From Fulvitalea axinellae (GTDB lineage: Bacteria; Bacteroidota; Bacteroidia; Cytophagales; Cyclobacteriaceae), in the NCBI RefSeq assembly GCF_036492835.1, contig NZ_AP025314.1, positions 2,046,001 through 2,110,000 of the forward strand: a stretch of DNA of 64,000 nucleotides, read 5' to 3'. Numbering within the stretch: position 1 is the stretch's first letter; every line of letters starts with the position of its first letter. A model generated the notes under the pieces. That model did not search any database and was not told the DNA's origin. It saw nothing but the letters and a program-made list of their open reading frames with translations. Shown here piece by piece: positions 44,412 through 52,830 of the stretch. The position numbers and the translations under genes are program-made.

Positions 44412-44660
44412 GCAAACACTGACCGTTTTCCTAAGATAGTTTTGGGAAAAGATTTTGGAAGAAAGCGGTCGTGAGGCTTGTCCAGATCAATTTTGACTAT
44501 GAGCGAATAAGAACATAAAATAGTAAGAATTATGTCGAGAGTGACGACAATAGTTTATATTTCAGATTGAAACGCAAAGTGAAATGCGCTAATACTGATC
44601 GCGTTTGGTTTGGCCGTTTCCAAAAGAGATTGACTATCAACCAACAAATTCCGATATAAA

Positions 44661-45329
44661 ATGAAAAGGACCCTTTTTTCGCTAGCCATCGTAGGCGTGG
44701 CCTTGATGAGCTCTTGTTCGGCAAAAAAATCGACCACAAAAACTGAAGGCAAAGAACAGGCGACCGTTGTGGAAGCCAATGTGGAGGACGCCTCGGCTTT
44801 CCTTTACGAATATGACGCTTCGGCGACAAAGATCAATTGGACGGCGTACAAGACTACGGACAAAGTGGGAGTGGGCGGTTCGTTTAACAAGGCGACCGTG
44901 ACTGGTGCCGTGAAATCCCAAGACCCGAAAGAAGTTATCAGGAACGTAGAGTTCACTATCCCTGTTTCGGGCACGAACACCAAGTTGGCGATGCGCGATG
45001 AGAAAATCATCAAGTTTTTCTTCGGAGCGATGACCGACACCGAAAATATCGTTGGGAAAATCGTCTCACTGGAAGACGACGGACAAGCGATGGTCAGCCT
45101 GACGCTGAACGGCGTAAGCAAAGACGTGAAAGCCACTTACAAAGTGGAAGGAGCGAGCGTAAGCTTAAAAAGTGTTTTGGACTTGAACGAGTTTAGCGGA
45201 CAAGAGGCCGTAAATTCGTTGAACAAGGCCTGCGAAAAACTCCACGCTGGAAAAGACGGGGTTACTAAACTATGGCCGGAAGTTAGCATCGAAGTTTCTA
45301 CGGTTTTGAAGAGCCACGCGGCTTCGTGA
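44661..45329 (+). CDS. YceI family lipoprotein
   Basis: The 222-aa protein has a lipoprotein signal (lipobox MSSC, about residue 19) followed by a YceI lipocalin-like domain. That domain includes ATKINWTAYKTTDKVGVGGSFNK, MRDEKIIKFFFGAM and VSLTLNGVSKDVKATYKVEG. YceI proteins bind long-chain isoprenoids such as polyprenyl chains in the periplasm. It is monocistronic with a strong terminator. The neighbouring OxyR gene is convergent, so coregulation is not implied. Confidence 0.88.
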   Translation: MKRTLFSLAIVGVALMSSCSAKKSTTKTEGKEQATVVEANVEDASAFLYEYDASATKINWTAYKTTDKVGVGGSFNKATVTGAVKSQDPKEVIRNVEFTIPVSGTNTKLAMRDEKIIKFFFGAMTDTENIVGKIVSLEDDGQAMVSLTLNGVSKDVKATYKVEGASVSLKSVLDLNEFSGQEAVNSLNKACEKLHAGKDGVTKLWPEVSIEVSTVLKSHAAS

Positions 45330-45352
45330 TTTATGTAGAGACCTAATAAATA

Positions 45353-45386
45353 AAGAAAGCGCGACTGGCTCCGGTCGCGCTTTCTT
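45353..45386. terminator. Bidirectional terminator between the yceI-like gene and oxyR
   Basis: AAGAAAGCGCGAC and GTCGCGCTTTCTT form a 13-bp stem. Confidence 0.85.
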
Positions 45387-45422
45387 GGTTTTACGCAAAA
45401 GATTTAAGCGAAGTCGCTTTTG

Positions 45423-46370
45423 TTATTTTTCCCATTCTATGATTTCACCTTGTTCCATCTGGAGCATTCGGTTCGGAATGGTGGTTTTTATAGTGTTGAT
45501 CAACAAATCCAGAAGTTTCGTTTTAGCGAAATTCTTGTTATGGATCAGGCTGACTTCCCTGAACGGATGTATTGAGCCGATTGGTTTAAGGCGTTCCGGG
45601 TGATGCCTTCGAATATCGGTAGTGGCCAAGTCGGGAAGGAGAGTAGAGCCACCTTCCGTGTCGACGATTTTTTTCAATGTTTCCAAGGACCCACTTTCAT
45701 ATTGGAAATTGGAGTGCTTGCCTACATTCGTGTTCGAAGGACAAAGGTTGATCACCTGGTTTCTGAAACAATGGCCTTCGGCCAACAGCCAAAGCTCCTC
45801 TGTGTCGATCTCTTCGATGTCCACCTTGTTTTTGCCGATCAGTTTGTGCTTCTCGTTTACATAGAGTTTGAACTCTTCGTAAAACAGCGGAATTTCAACC
45901 CATTCTTTCCCCGAAAGCGGAGTAACCAGAAGTCCGAGGTCGATTGTGTCGCGACGAAGAGCGTCAAGAATCTGGTGCGTCATCAACTCTTTTACCTCAA
46001 GCTTCACGTTGGGGTGTTTGTTGATGAATCGTCCGACGAAATAGGGCAAAGCGTATGGGGCCAAAGTCGGGATGATGCCCAGCCTAAGCGTTCCCGAAAC
46101 CTGCTCCTTGAAGTTCATGATGATGTCGTCGATCTTGCGGGCGTCGTTGATCACTTTGCGCGCTTGCGCAATAATGGCGGCGCCGGCCTCCGTCGGGACA
46201 ATAGGCTGTTTGTTTCGGTCAAAAACCACCACGCCGAGCACATCCTCAAGTTTTTTGATCTGCATGCTCAGTGTCGGTTGAGTGACAAAGCATTTTTCCG
46301 CGGCGGTAACGAAGTGGCGGTAAGTGTCTACGGAAACGATGTATTCCAGTTGGGCTAAAGTAATGTTCAT
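45423..46370 (-). CDS. oxyR: Hydrogen peroxide sensor OxyR (LysR family)
   Basis: The 315-aa LysR-type regulator has the N-terminal winged HTH (LAQLEYIVSVDTYRHFVTAA, QPTLSMQIKKLEDVLGV). The effector domain has the OxyR redox motif GHCFRNQVINLC. Cys201 and Cys210 correspond to Cys199 and Cys208 of E. coli, which form a disulfide on peroxide. It activates catalase, Dps and similar genes; none of these is in the window. Its promoter overlaps an OxyR-type dyad, consistent with autorepression. Confidence 0.93.
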   Translation of the reverse strand: MNITLAQLEYIVSVDTYRHFVTAAEKCFVTQPTLSMQIKKLEDVLGVVVFDRNKQPIVPTEAGAAIIAQARKVINDARKIDDIIMNFKEQVSGTLRLGIIPTLAPYALPYFVGRFINKHPNVKLEVKELMTHQILDALRRDTIDLGLLVTPLSGKEWVEIPLFYEEFKLYVNEKHKLIGKNKVDIEEIDTEELWLLAEGHCFRNQVINLCPSNTNVGKHSNFQYESGSLETLKKIVDTEGGSTLLPDLATTDIRRHHPERLKPIGSIHPFREVSLIHNKNFAKTKLLDLLINTIKTTIPNRMLQMEQGEIIEWEK

Positions 46371-46381
46371 CGTATTTGTGA

Positions 46382-46416
46382 ATAGCTTAAATCTATTGAC
46401 TTATCAAGATTATCAA
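46382..46416 (-). promoter_or_regulatory. oxyR promoter overlapping an OxyR binding dyad
   Basis: ATAGCTTAAATCTAT at 46382-46396 matches the E. coli OxyR half-operator ATAGnTnnnAnCTAT at every defined position. On the minus strand its interior reads TAGATTTA (-7-like, 46388-46395), with TTG at 46414-46416 18 bases further upstream. A second ATAG/CTAT half at the usual spacing is not conserved. Confidence 0.65.
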
Positions 46417-46440
46417 TTTGATGGCGAGGGTCAATTTGAT
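46413..46440 (+). repeat. Direct repeat TCAATTTGAT (two copies)
   Basis: Copies at 46413-46422 and 46431-46440, 18 bases start to start, between oxyR and the candidate RNA gene. Possibly a regulator site. Confidence 0.5.
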
Positions 46441-46489
46441 TTAATTTGTTCTGTTGCTAGATTTTAATCTTCCAATCTAAATTTAGGCA

Positions 46490-46680
46490 ATAATATCGGC
46501 ACTACCATATTGTCGTTGCAATTAGCTCGAAATCAAAAGGCCGGTCAACAATCAATCAAAACTCTAGAAAGGCACCCCCCTCATATTCGCTATGGTGTTT
46601 TTCGACATTAGGGAAACCTACTCGATCAAATAAGTTCTCCCTATCCAGAAGAAGGTGAGCCAGTGGCTCGCCTTTTTTGT
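46490..46680 (+). ncRNA. Candidate small RNA divergent from oxyR
   Basis: A promoter-like TTG (46454-46456), 21 bases, TAAATTTA (46478-46485) and a strong terminator at 46652-46678 frame about 185 bases with no ORF longer than 13 codons. The position, divergent from oxyR and next to an OxyR dyad, resembles E. coli oxyS. The length would also suit a 6S-type RNA. Homology cannot be judged by eye. The start is approximate. Confidence 0.4.
46652..46678 (+). terminator. Terminator of the candidate small RNA
   Basis: AAGGTGAGCCA and TGGCTCGCCTT (one G-U pair) with a minimal loop, followed by T6. Confidence 0.75.
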
Positions 46681-47101
46681 TTTGTGAAGAAAAGCAAATA
46701 TTATGGCTTTATGATTATAGAGTAATTGTAGTTAGAAAGGTTTTGAGATATGTGGTGAAAGCCCTGATTCGATTTCTTGCTTGAGGCAAGGGGGCTTCAT
46801 ACAGGAGCCCTTTATTTGTTTCTTTCTTCACGAGTCCTAAATTTGCTTTTAAATAAGGGTGCGACGTGAAACCAAAACCCTTGCTTTTTTGATGGGAAAG
46901 AATTCACTTTTTTGTTTAGTGAATTTTGAGGGAAGTGTAAGTGGCGAGATTTAGTTTAGGCTTTGTTTGCCTCAAAAGCGTCAATGTTTTGAAAACCGAT
47001 TTCTACTGGATTTTCTATGTTTTACCTTCAACAAACCCAATCAATAAGGCGGTGTCGTAAGAATAATGTGTGGTTTTAAATTTATTCAAGGTTAGACTTA
47101 T
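46681..47101. other. AT-rich intergenic region with alternative hairpins
   Basis: No gene is seen in about 420 bases. CTTGCTTGAGGCAAG (46776-46790) is a perfect small hairpin inside an outer pairing of GAAAGCCCT with AGGGGGCTTC. The latter half can instead pair with AGCCCTT (46806-46812) before a U-rich stretch. These are mutually exclusive stems. A further hairpin GAATTCACTTTTTTGTTTAGTGAATT lies near 46909-46934. Confidence 0.4.
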
Positions 47102-47830
47102 ATGGTAACAGATCGTAATGAAGGTGAGTTGAGGGTTTTGATGTATCATCAAATAGCCAAGCCAAAGAAGGACGCTAAAATAAAAGGGTTGTTTACGACT
47201 CCGAGTCAGTTTGAGTTTCATGTTAAACACCTGACTAAAAAAGGGTATAACTTCACTACGTTTGAAGAAATCAGTAACCAAGGCCTTGATAAAAATAGAA
47301 AGAATGTGGTGCTGACTTTTGACGATGGCTCAAACTGTTTTCTTAAGAATGCCATGCCAATTTTAAGAAAATACTCTGTGCCTGCTGTTGTGTATGTTGT
47401 CGCTGGGGAGATAGGTCAAAAAGATGTTGTTTTTGAAGAAAGCTCTAACAAAACACCTATAGATTTACTGACTAAGGAAGAGTTGCGGGAACTGACAAAG
47501 GAGGGGATTGAAATAGGCTCGCACTGTGTTAATCATGTCCATTTAGCAAGAAAAACGAAGGAAGTTGTAGAGACTGAACTGATTGAATCCAAAAAAATTC
47601 TTGAAGAAGTGCTCGGAAAAAGAGTTTACTCTATTGCTTATCCTTTTGGGAATTATAATGAAGAGGTTATGGACGTAGCCCAAAAATCGGGATATGATTG
47701 GGCGGTGATGACAAAGGCGGGCAGTAATGTGGGGAGAAACCGCTTTGAATTGTTTAGAACCCCGATTCGTGGATATAAATTGAAGCACTATCTTCAATTC
47801 TATAAGACGGTGTTTGGTTTTTCAAGGTAA
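47102..47830 (+). CDS. Polysaccharide deacetylase (NodB/CE4 family)
   Basis: The 242-aa protein has the CE4 motifs: LMYHQIA near the start, TFDDG (catalytic base and metal Asp), GSHCVNHVHLA (metal His pair), and IAYPFGNYNEEV. No signal peptide is visible, so it acts in the cytoplasm or its start has been misjudged. CE4 enzymes remove N- or O-acetyl groups from chitin oligomers, peptidoglycan or exopolysaccharide. Its codon use is AT-rich and it is flanked by long empty spacers, compatible with acquisition by transfer (weak evidence). Confidence 0.88.
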   Translation: MVTDRNEGELRVLMYHQIAKPKKDAKIKGLFTTPSQFEFHVKHLTKKGYNFTTFEEISNQGLDKNRKNVVLTFDDGSNCFLKNAMPILRKYSVPAVVYVVAGEIGQKDVVFEESSNKTPIDLLTKEELRELTKEGIEIGSHCVNHVHLARKTKEVVETELIESKKILEEVLGKRVYSIAYPFGNYNEEVMDVAQKSGYDWAVMTKAGSNVGRNRFELFRTPIRGYKLKHYLQFYKTVFGFSR

Positions 47831-47907
47831 GTTTCAAGCCCCAAACTTGTTTTTAGCCTAACCACCTATATAAGCAGAAGAAAGTGAGGAACCTGATTAG
47901 TGTAGGC

Positions 47908-47915
47908 TATCTTTG
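47908..47915 (+). promoter_or_regulatory. Candidate -7 box TATCTTTG upstream of the Lys-rich protein gene
   Basis: Perfect TAnnTTTG, 109 bases before the ATG at 48025. No -33 TTTG at good spacing. Confidence 0.35.
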
Positions 47916-48024
47916 AAATTCATTGATTCGTAACTATTTTCAATCTTAAATTAAAGAAGGAGAGTTTAGCCTAGCCTATTGGTTTGGGCAATGTTTTGGG
48001 TTTTGGAGTTGATCGAGATACGAT

Positions 48025-48693
48025 ATGAGCTATTTGGATATTGCCGGCGCTAGGTTTTATAATTCTACTGAGGAAAAAGGAAGGATTTTCGGAGTCGAGG
48101 AACTTTTGGAATACTTCAGGGAGTCGGTGCCAGGAACTGATGATTCCGTAGTTATGGCTACACGTTATTATTTGCGGGATTTGGTGGCCTCTGATGCGGA
48201 GATCGGCGAAAAGTCGGCGTTACTTTTTGGGAAAGACAAGCCGACATTTGTTAGGGACAGTTGCGATTCCTTTGTCGAATTTGCCAAACAGCGCGGAATT
48301 AGGGGAGTGGAAGACCGGGAGTTGTTAGAAGAACTATCTGGAAAACCGGAGGCTGAGGTAAAGTCATCAAAAAAGAAAAAAAAGGTCGGGAAGAAAAAAG
48401 ATGGAGGCTTGTCGTATTGGTGGCAAGTGGAGATCGAAAGCTTCTCTGTCGCTGGACCTGTTCCAGACAAAGGGCGGGAAAGCCGATTGGACTCTGTCAC
48501 TATTTTGGGTAAGGCTCTTCCGAAGATTTTGATGGACGGAAAGCTTGATCCTGTTCTTCTTCGGAAATTTCTGCAAAAGAAGCCTGAGCACGGAGACTTG
48601 GTGAGACGTTTTGTGTTTTATGTCGTCTCCAAAAACTATAACCGCTGGCGCCCGCAACTCAGAAGCTTGTTGCTGGATGAAATAAGGCCTTGA
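48025..48693 (+). CDS. Hypothetical protein with poly-Lys linker
   Basis: The 222-aa protein is soluble, with no signal peptide. An N-terminal part of about 110 residues (MSYLDIAGARFYNSTEEKGR) is joined by a highly basic linker KSSKKKKKVGKKK to a C-terminal part (YWWQVEIESFSVAGP, ILGKALPKILMDGKLD). I do not recognise a family. The basic linker could bind nucleic acid or ribosomes. A terminator separates it from the two-component genes downstream. Confidence 0.65.
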   Translation: MSYLDIAGARFYNSTEEKGRIFGVEELLEYFRESVPGTDDSVVMATRYYLRDLVASDAEIGEKSALLFGKDKPTFVRDSCDSFVEFAKQRGIRGVEDRELLEELSGKPEAEVKSSKKKKKVGKKKDGGLSYWWQVEIESFSVAGPVPDKGRESRLDSVTILGKALPKILMDGKLDPVLLRKFLQKKPEHGDLVRRFVFYVVSKNYNRWRPQLRSLLLDEIRP

Positions 48694-48711
48694 TTTCGTT
48701 AATCTTTTGTT

Positions 48712-48738
48712 AAAAATCCCCTTGACGGGATTTTTTTT
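48712..48738 (+). terminator. Terminator after the Lys-rich protein gene
   Basis: AAAAATCCC and GGGATTTTT pair across CTTGAC, followed by more T. Confidence 0.75.
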
Positions 48739-48752
48739 ATTAGAATGAATCC

Positions 48753-50033
48753 ATGAATCAAAGATATACGCGAATCGCACTTGTATTTGGCGTGTTGTTG
48801 GCCTTTGTCGTGTTGGTTTTCCAGGCTTTTTGGATCGGATCGGCGATCAGGGTCGAGGAAAACAAATTCGGGCAGGCTGTTACCGGAGCTTTGGTGAAAG
48901 TTGTGGCTCGGCAAAACGAAGCGGGAGGAAAAGGCGTGTCAGCCAATGGCGTTAGAAGAAATAGCGAGGGCAAGTTTCATGTGCAGTTGGAAGGAGTGCC
49001 TGACCCTGAGTTTCTGGATTTTGTGATGCATGAGGAATTCGGATTGATTGATCCGGAATTTTCGTACGAATACCGTCTTTACGATTGCCAAGGAGACAGT
49101 TTGGGGCTCGAAACTTTTTCGCAGGAGAATGAGGCGGCGGATACACTCCACTCCGATGGCCAATATTACCTTGAACTCAAGGTGAAAGAAATGCCGGCGT
49201 CACTTTCCGGTATGTTCGAGACTTTGCTGATGATTAGCGGAGGTATGGTCCTTTTTGTCGTTTTGTTGATCTTGGCGGTTTTGTTGATTATCAGGCAGGA
49301 AAAATTGTCGGCAACCCAAATCGAGTTTGTCAATAATTTGGCGCATGAACTGAAAACGCCTGTCGCTTCCGTAAAAATAGTAGCTGATGTGCTGGAAGGG
49401 CATGACGGAGTTCGGAATGACGATAGGTTGAGTAAGTATGTTAGTGTTTTGAAAAAGCAAAATGAGCGTCTTGCCAATCATGCCGAGCATATCTTGAGCC
49501 TTGCGAAGCTGGAGAAGAATGAGTTTCCGGTTTCGCCCGAGAAAATTCGTCTTAACGAAACCTTGGCGGATATCTGTGAGCAAGCGTCGGTGAAGGCCAA
49601 AGTGGCGGGAGGAACGCTGGAGTTTAAAGGGGCGGACCGTGAAGTGTCGGTTTCTGTAGACAAAAGCCATTTTGTGAATGCCGTGACCAATTTGGTTGAC
49701 AATGCAATTAAATACTCAGATGGAGCTCCAGACGTAGTGGTTAGCGTAAAAGCCCGCTCCGGAGTGGTTGAGCTTACGATAAAAGATTCCGGAATAGGCA
49801 TTGCCCCTGCGTTCAGGAAGAAGATATTCAGAAAGTTTTTCAGGGTTCCCACGGGTAATATTCACAATGTTAAAGGCTTCGGTTTGGGTTTGTATTACGT
49901 GTCCAAAGTTTGCGAGTCCCATGGCTGGGATATTCGGTTGGACAGCGAATTGGGAGTGGGGACAAAAGTGATATTGAAAATAAAAGGATACGATTATGCT
50001 AAAAGGCAAAAAGCCGAAAGTCCTGTTGGTTGA
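48753..50033 (+). CDS. Sensor histidine kinase
   Basis: The 426-aa membrane kinase has two transmembrane helices (LVFGVLLAFVVLVFQAFWIG and LLMISGGMVLFVVLLILAVL) framing a periplasmic domain of about 120 residues. There is no obvious HAMP. The HisKA motif FVNNLAHELKTPVASVKI holds the phospho-His. The ATPase domain has N-box VTNLVDNAIKYSD, G1 IKDSGIGIAP, and GFGLGLYYVSKVC. It overlaps its response-regulator gene by 38 bases. The signal is unknown; the sensor domain is not a recognised family by eye. Confidence 0.92.
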   Translation: MNQRYTRIALVFGVLLAFVVLVFQAFWIGSAIRVEENKFGQAVTGALVKVVARQNEAGGKGVSANGVRRNSEGKFHVQLEGVPDPEFLDFVMHEEFGLIDPEFSYEYRLYDCQGDSLGLETFSQENEAADTLHSDGQYYLELKVKEMPASLSGMFETLLMISGGMVLFVVLLILAVLLIIRQEKLSATQIEFVNNLAHELKTPVASVKIVADVLEGHDGVRNDDRLSKYVSVLKKQNERLANHAEHILSLAKLEKNEFPVSPEKIRLNETLADICEQASVKAKVAGGTLEFKGADREVSVSVDKSHFVNAVTNLVDNAIKYSDGAPDVVVSVKARSGVVELTIKDSGIGIAPAFRKKIFRKFFRVPTGNIHNVKGFGLGLYYVSKVCESHGWDIRLDSELGVGTKVILKIKGYDYAKRQKAESPVG

Positions 50034-50691
50034 GGACGATGAAGATCTTGCGTTCCTTGTCGCCGACAACCTTCAGATCGAGGGTTTTGATGTCATTAGG
50101 AAAGCGGATGGGGAACAGGCATGGGAAGAATTGCGCACGAACGAGTTCGATATTTGTGTTTTTGACGTGATGTTGCCTAAGCTTGACGGTTTTGGCTTGG
50201 CCGAAAGGTTGAGAAATACGAATACAGAAGTGCCGATAATATTTTTGACAGCCAAATCGATACAGGAGGACCGTTTGAAAGGCTTACGATTAGGAGCGGA
50301 CGATTATATAACCAAGCCGTTTGACATGGAGGAATTGATTCTCCGTATGAGGGTTTTTTTAAAACGAAGCGGATCGTCAAATTCCGGCAAAGACAAGTTT
50401 AAGCTCGGTAATTTGACTTTTTTGCCTTTGGACAGGGTTTTGGAATTGGGGGAGGAGCAAATGAAATTAACGGGGAAGGAATGCGAAGTTCTCAAAATCT
50501 TAAGCAAAAAAATGGGGAAGGTGGTTTCTAGAACCGAAATACTGGAAGGTGTTTGGGGGCGTGATGATTATTTTTTGGGAAGAAGTCTTGATGTTCACCT
50601 CTCCAAGCTAAGAAAACATTTGAAAGCCGACCCTTCGGTGTTGATCGAAAATGTACACGGCCTTGGTTTTCGCCTAAAGGCAGGGGAATAA
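49996..50691 (+). CDS. OmpR/PhoB family response regulator
   Basis: The 231-aa protein has a receiver domain (LLVEDDEDLAF acidic pocket, phospho-Asp in CVFDVMLPKLDGFG, switch Thr in IFLTAKS, Lys in DYITKPFD). A C-terminal winged-helix DNA-binding domain ends SLDVHLSKLRKHLKADPS and IENVHGLGFRLK. The ATG lies 38 bases inside the kinase gene, so the two are translationally coupled. Targets are unknown. Confidence 0.93.
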   Translation: MLKGKKPKVLLVEDDEDLAFLVADNLQIEGFDVIRKADGEQAWEELRTNEFDICVFDVMLPKLDGFGLAERLRNTNTEVPIIFLTAKSIQEDRLKGLRLGADDYITKPFDMEELILRMRVFLKRSGSSNSGKDKFKLGNLTFLPLDRVLELGEEQMKLTGKECEVLKILSKKMGKVVSRTEILEGVWGRDDYFLGRSLDVHLSKLRKHLKADPSVLIENVHGLGFRLKAGE

Positions 50692-50722
50692 AAAACGGGC
50701 GAATCACTCCGCCCGTTTTTTA
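50691..50722. terminator. Bidirectional terminator between the response regulator gene and folD
   Basis: AAAAACGGGCG and CGCCCGTTTTT form an 11-bp stem around AATCACTC. Confidence 0.85.
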
Positions 50723-50737
50723 TCAATTTTTTCGCTA

Positions 50738-51640
50738 TTACAGCTTGGCTTCCTGTTTCGGATAGATTTCGCCTTTTGCGCTCAAAAATGTGTTGTACAG
50801 CAAAGAAGCGATTGTCATTGGCCCAACTCCGCCTGGTACTGGCGTGATGAACGATGACTTTTCAGCGACTTCGTCAAATTTGACATCGCCTTTCAGGACG
50901 TAACCTCTTTTGCTGTTGGCATCTTCCACACGGGTAATACCGACGTCGATAATAACAGCGCCTTCCTTCACCATATCAGCTTTAAGGAATTCTGGCCAGC
51001 CCAAGGCCGCTACAATAATGTCGGCTTGGCGGGTGTGGTACGCAAGGTCTTTCGTGCGGCTGTGGGTCAAGGTAACGGTGCAGTCGCCCGGATAACCTTT
51101 TCTCGACAGCAGGATGCTCATCGGAGTTCCGACAATATCGCTTCTGCCGATAACCACGCAGTGCTTGCCTGAAGTTTCGACTTTGTATTCCTCAAGAAGC
51201 TTCATTATGCCGAATGGAGTGGCCGCAATGTAAGCGGGCTCGTTTTTCACCATTCGCCCTACGTTTACGGGGTGGAAGCCGTCCACGTCTTTTTCCGGTA
51301 GGATGCGTTGGGTTACTTTTTCAACGGAAATATGCTTTGGCAACGGAAGTTGAACGATCAGCCCGTCGATGTCCGGGTTTGCGTTGATGCTTTCCACTTC
51401 GGCCAAGAGTTCTTCTTCGCTTACGGTTTCATCGAAGGTGCGCAAAGTGGAGTCGAAGCCGACCATGCCACAGGCTTTCACTTTGCTGGCTACATAAGTT
51501 TGGCTAGCGCCGTCGGAACCCACAAGGATGGCTGCCAAGTGAGGCTTTTTTCCGCCGTTGGCTACCCAATCCGCCACTTCCACTGCGATTTGTTCCTTAA
51601 GCTTTTTCGATGTCAGTTTGCCGTCTAGGATTTGTGCCAT
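50738..51640 (-). CDS. folD: Methylenetetrahydrofolate dehydrogenase / cyclohydrolase
   Basis: The 300-aa bifunctional enzyme interconverts 5,10-methylene-, 5,10-methenyl- and 10-formyl-tetrahydrofolate. Catalytic Lys lies in [16 protein letters not shown]. The family signatures VQLPLPKHI and [15 protein letters not shown] are intact. The NADP-binding part includes [17 protein letters not shown]. It is transcribed alone. The length and the [16 protein letters not shown] start are typical. Confidence 0.96.
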   Translation of the reverse strand: MAQILDGKLTSKKLKEQIAVEVADWVANGGKKPHLAAILVGSDGASQTYVASKVKACGMVGFDSTLRTFDETVSEEELLAEVESINANPDIDGLIVQLPLPKHISVEKVTQRILPEKDVDGFHPVNVGRMVKNEPAYIAATPFGIMKLLEEYKVETSGKHCVVIGRSDIVGTPMSILLSRKGYPGDCTVTLTHSRTKDLAYHTRQADIIVAALGWPEFLKADMVKEGAVIIDVGITRVEDANSKRGYVLKGDVKFDEVAEKSSFITPVPGGVGPMTIASLLYNTFLSAKGEIYPKQEAKL

Positions 51641-51841
51641 TAGAGTATTCGTATATGGTTAGAGAATAGACCGAAGTTACGAATTTGCCCGCAAAGGCTG
51701 AATTATTAGCCCCGGTTTCGGCCTGTTTGGCCACAAAATCTATGCGTAGAATTTTTTCCGGTAAAATAAGCACTTATTTGTGCGTGGCTTTGGAACAATG
51801 CGCCAAGCTTGTTGTTGTGAGAAGAAACATAACAAAAAAAG

Positions 51842-52366
51842 ATGAAGAGCTATCTTACCGGAACATTCTTCGCGCTGGTACTTTCGATTCCCCTAGTCTT
51901 GGTCGGTTGCTCCGACGATAATGACGGAATGTCAGCGATGCCGGACAACACGGTTCTCAACAAAGTGAATCTAAGCCATCATGCGGATGAACTGATGTTG
52001 GCTGACAAGGGTTGGGAAATCAAGGAAGTGACTAAGGAAGGCGAGGAATTTAAAAAAGCTTCTGAATATAAAGGTGCGGTTCTTGTGTTTAGGACTGACA
52101 GAAAAGTGTTGATGAATAATGAAGATTATTCTTCCGAAGGCAGTTTCAAAGTATTGCCTGATCAGCTGATCACAATCTCAGGCTTTTCCCCGTTGGAAGA
52201 GAATGAGAATAATATACTGAACAGTTTGCGTGACGCCGCTCAGGAGCCAAACGGCTTGGGAGGTGACGAAGAGGGTTGGAGGATAAGTTTCTCGCCAGAC
52301 AGTAGCTATATGAAACTAAGTAACTTTAATAGTGGCTTTAGTGTAAATGCCAAAGCCGTAGAGTGA
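51842..52366 (+). CDS. Hypothetical lipoprotein, possibly lipocalin-like
   Basis: The 174-aa protein has a lipoprotein signal with lipobox LVGC at about residue 23. The mature part has the LADKGWEIKEVT start and a repeated beta-strand pattern (AVLVFRTDRKVLMN, GSFKVLPDQLITISGFS) seen in lipocalin-like Bacteroidota lipoproteins, but I cannot assign a family. It stands alone with a terminator behind it. Confidence 0.65.
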   Translation: MKSYLTGTFFALVLSIPLVLVGCSDDNDGMSAMPDNTVLNKVNLSHHADELMLADKGWEIKEVTKEGEEFKKASEYKGAVLVFRTDRKVLMNNEDYSSEGSFKVLPDQLITISGFSPLEENENNILNSLRDAAQEPNGLGGDEEGWRISFSPDSSYMKLSNFNSGFSVNAKAVE

Positions 52367-52402
52367 TAAAGATAATTCGTTTGGGTGATTGAGATAGAGT
52401 GT

Positions 52403-52436
52403 GAGAGGAGCTTCCGGGTTCCTCTCTATTTTTTTG
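52403..52436 (+). terminator. Terminator after the hypothetical lipoprotein gene
   Basis: GAGAGGA and TCCTCTC pair, followed by TATTTTTTT. Confidence 0.65.
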
Positions 52437-52830
52437 CTTAAAATTTCACATTTTCATAACGGCTTTTTTCTTCTGTTTTGTTGATTTTCATCGCCACTTC
52501 CAATTCCCAATGTTTGGGATTCGTTTTTAGGAGAAGCATTGGCGTTAAGTTTTTTTAGAAAATTAAACGTTCCATGTGATAAATTGTGATATTTGGTTTG
52601 GGATAGTTGGGCTAAAATACATTTTGTGGATGTTTATGCTTGACTAAGCAAGTTGATTGGATTTGGAGCTTTTTTGTATTTAGGTTTATCTTAACAAAAT
52701 AGAGTGCGAAGCTTTGAAGTCCGGCGGTTATCTTGTCCAGATTAAACGAGGGAGATTTCCCGCAGTCAATTTTTCTGGAGTTTTGCGTTTAGGAAATACC
52801 GACGGAGTACTGGAGAGCTAAAGTGAAATT
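52437..52830. other. AT-rich intergenic region
   Basis: About 390 bases without a supported gene, clear promoter box or structured repeat. Confidence 0.45.

Noticed and set aside
50873..50884. GTCAAATTTGAC palindrome identical to the core of the ArsR-gene operator
   Set aside because: It is inside folD and encodes conserved-looking residues (VKFDE), so it is probably coincidental. It is kept as a warning about chance matches.
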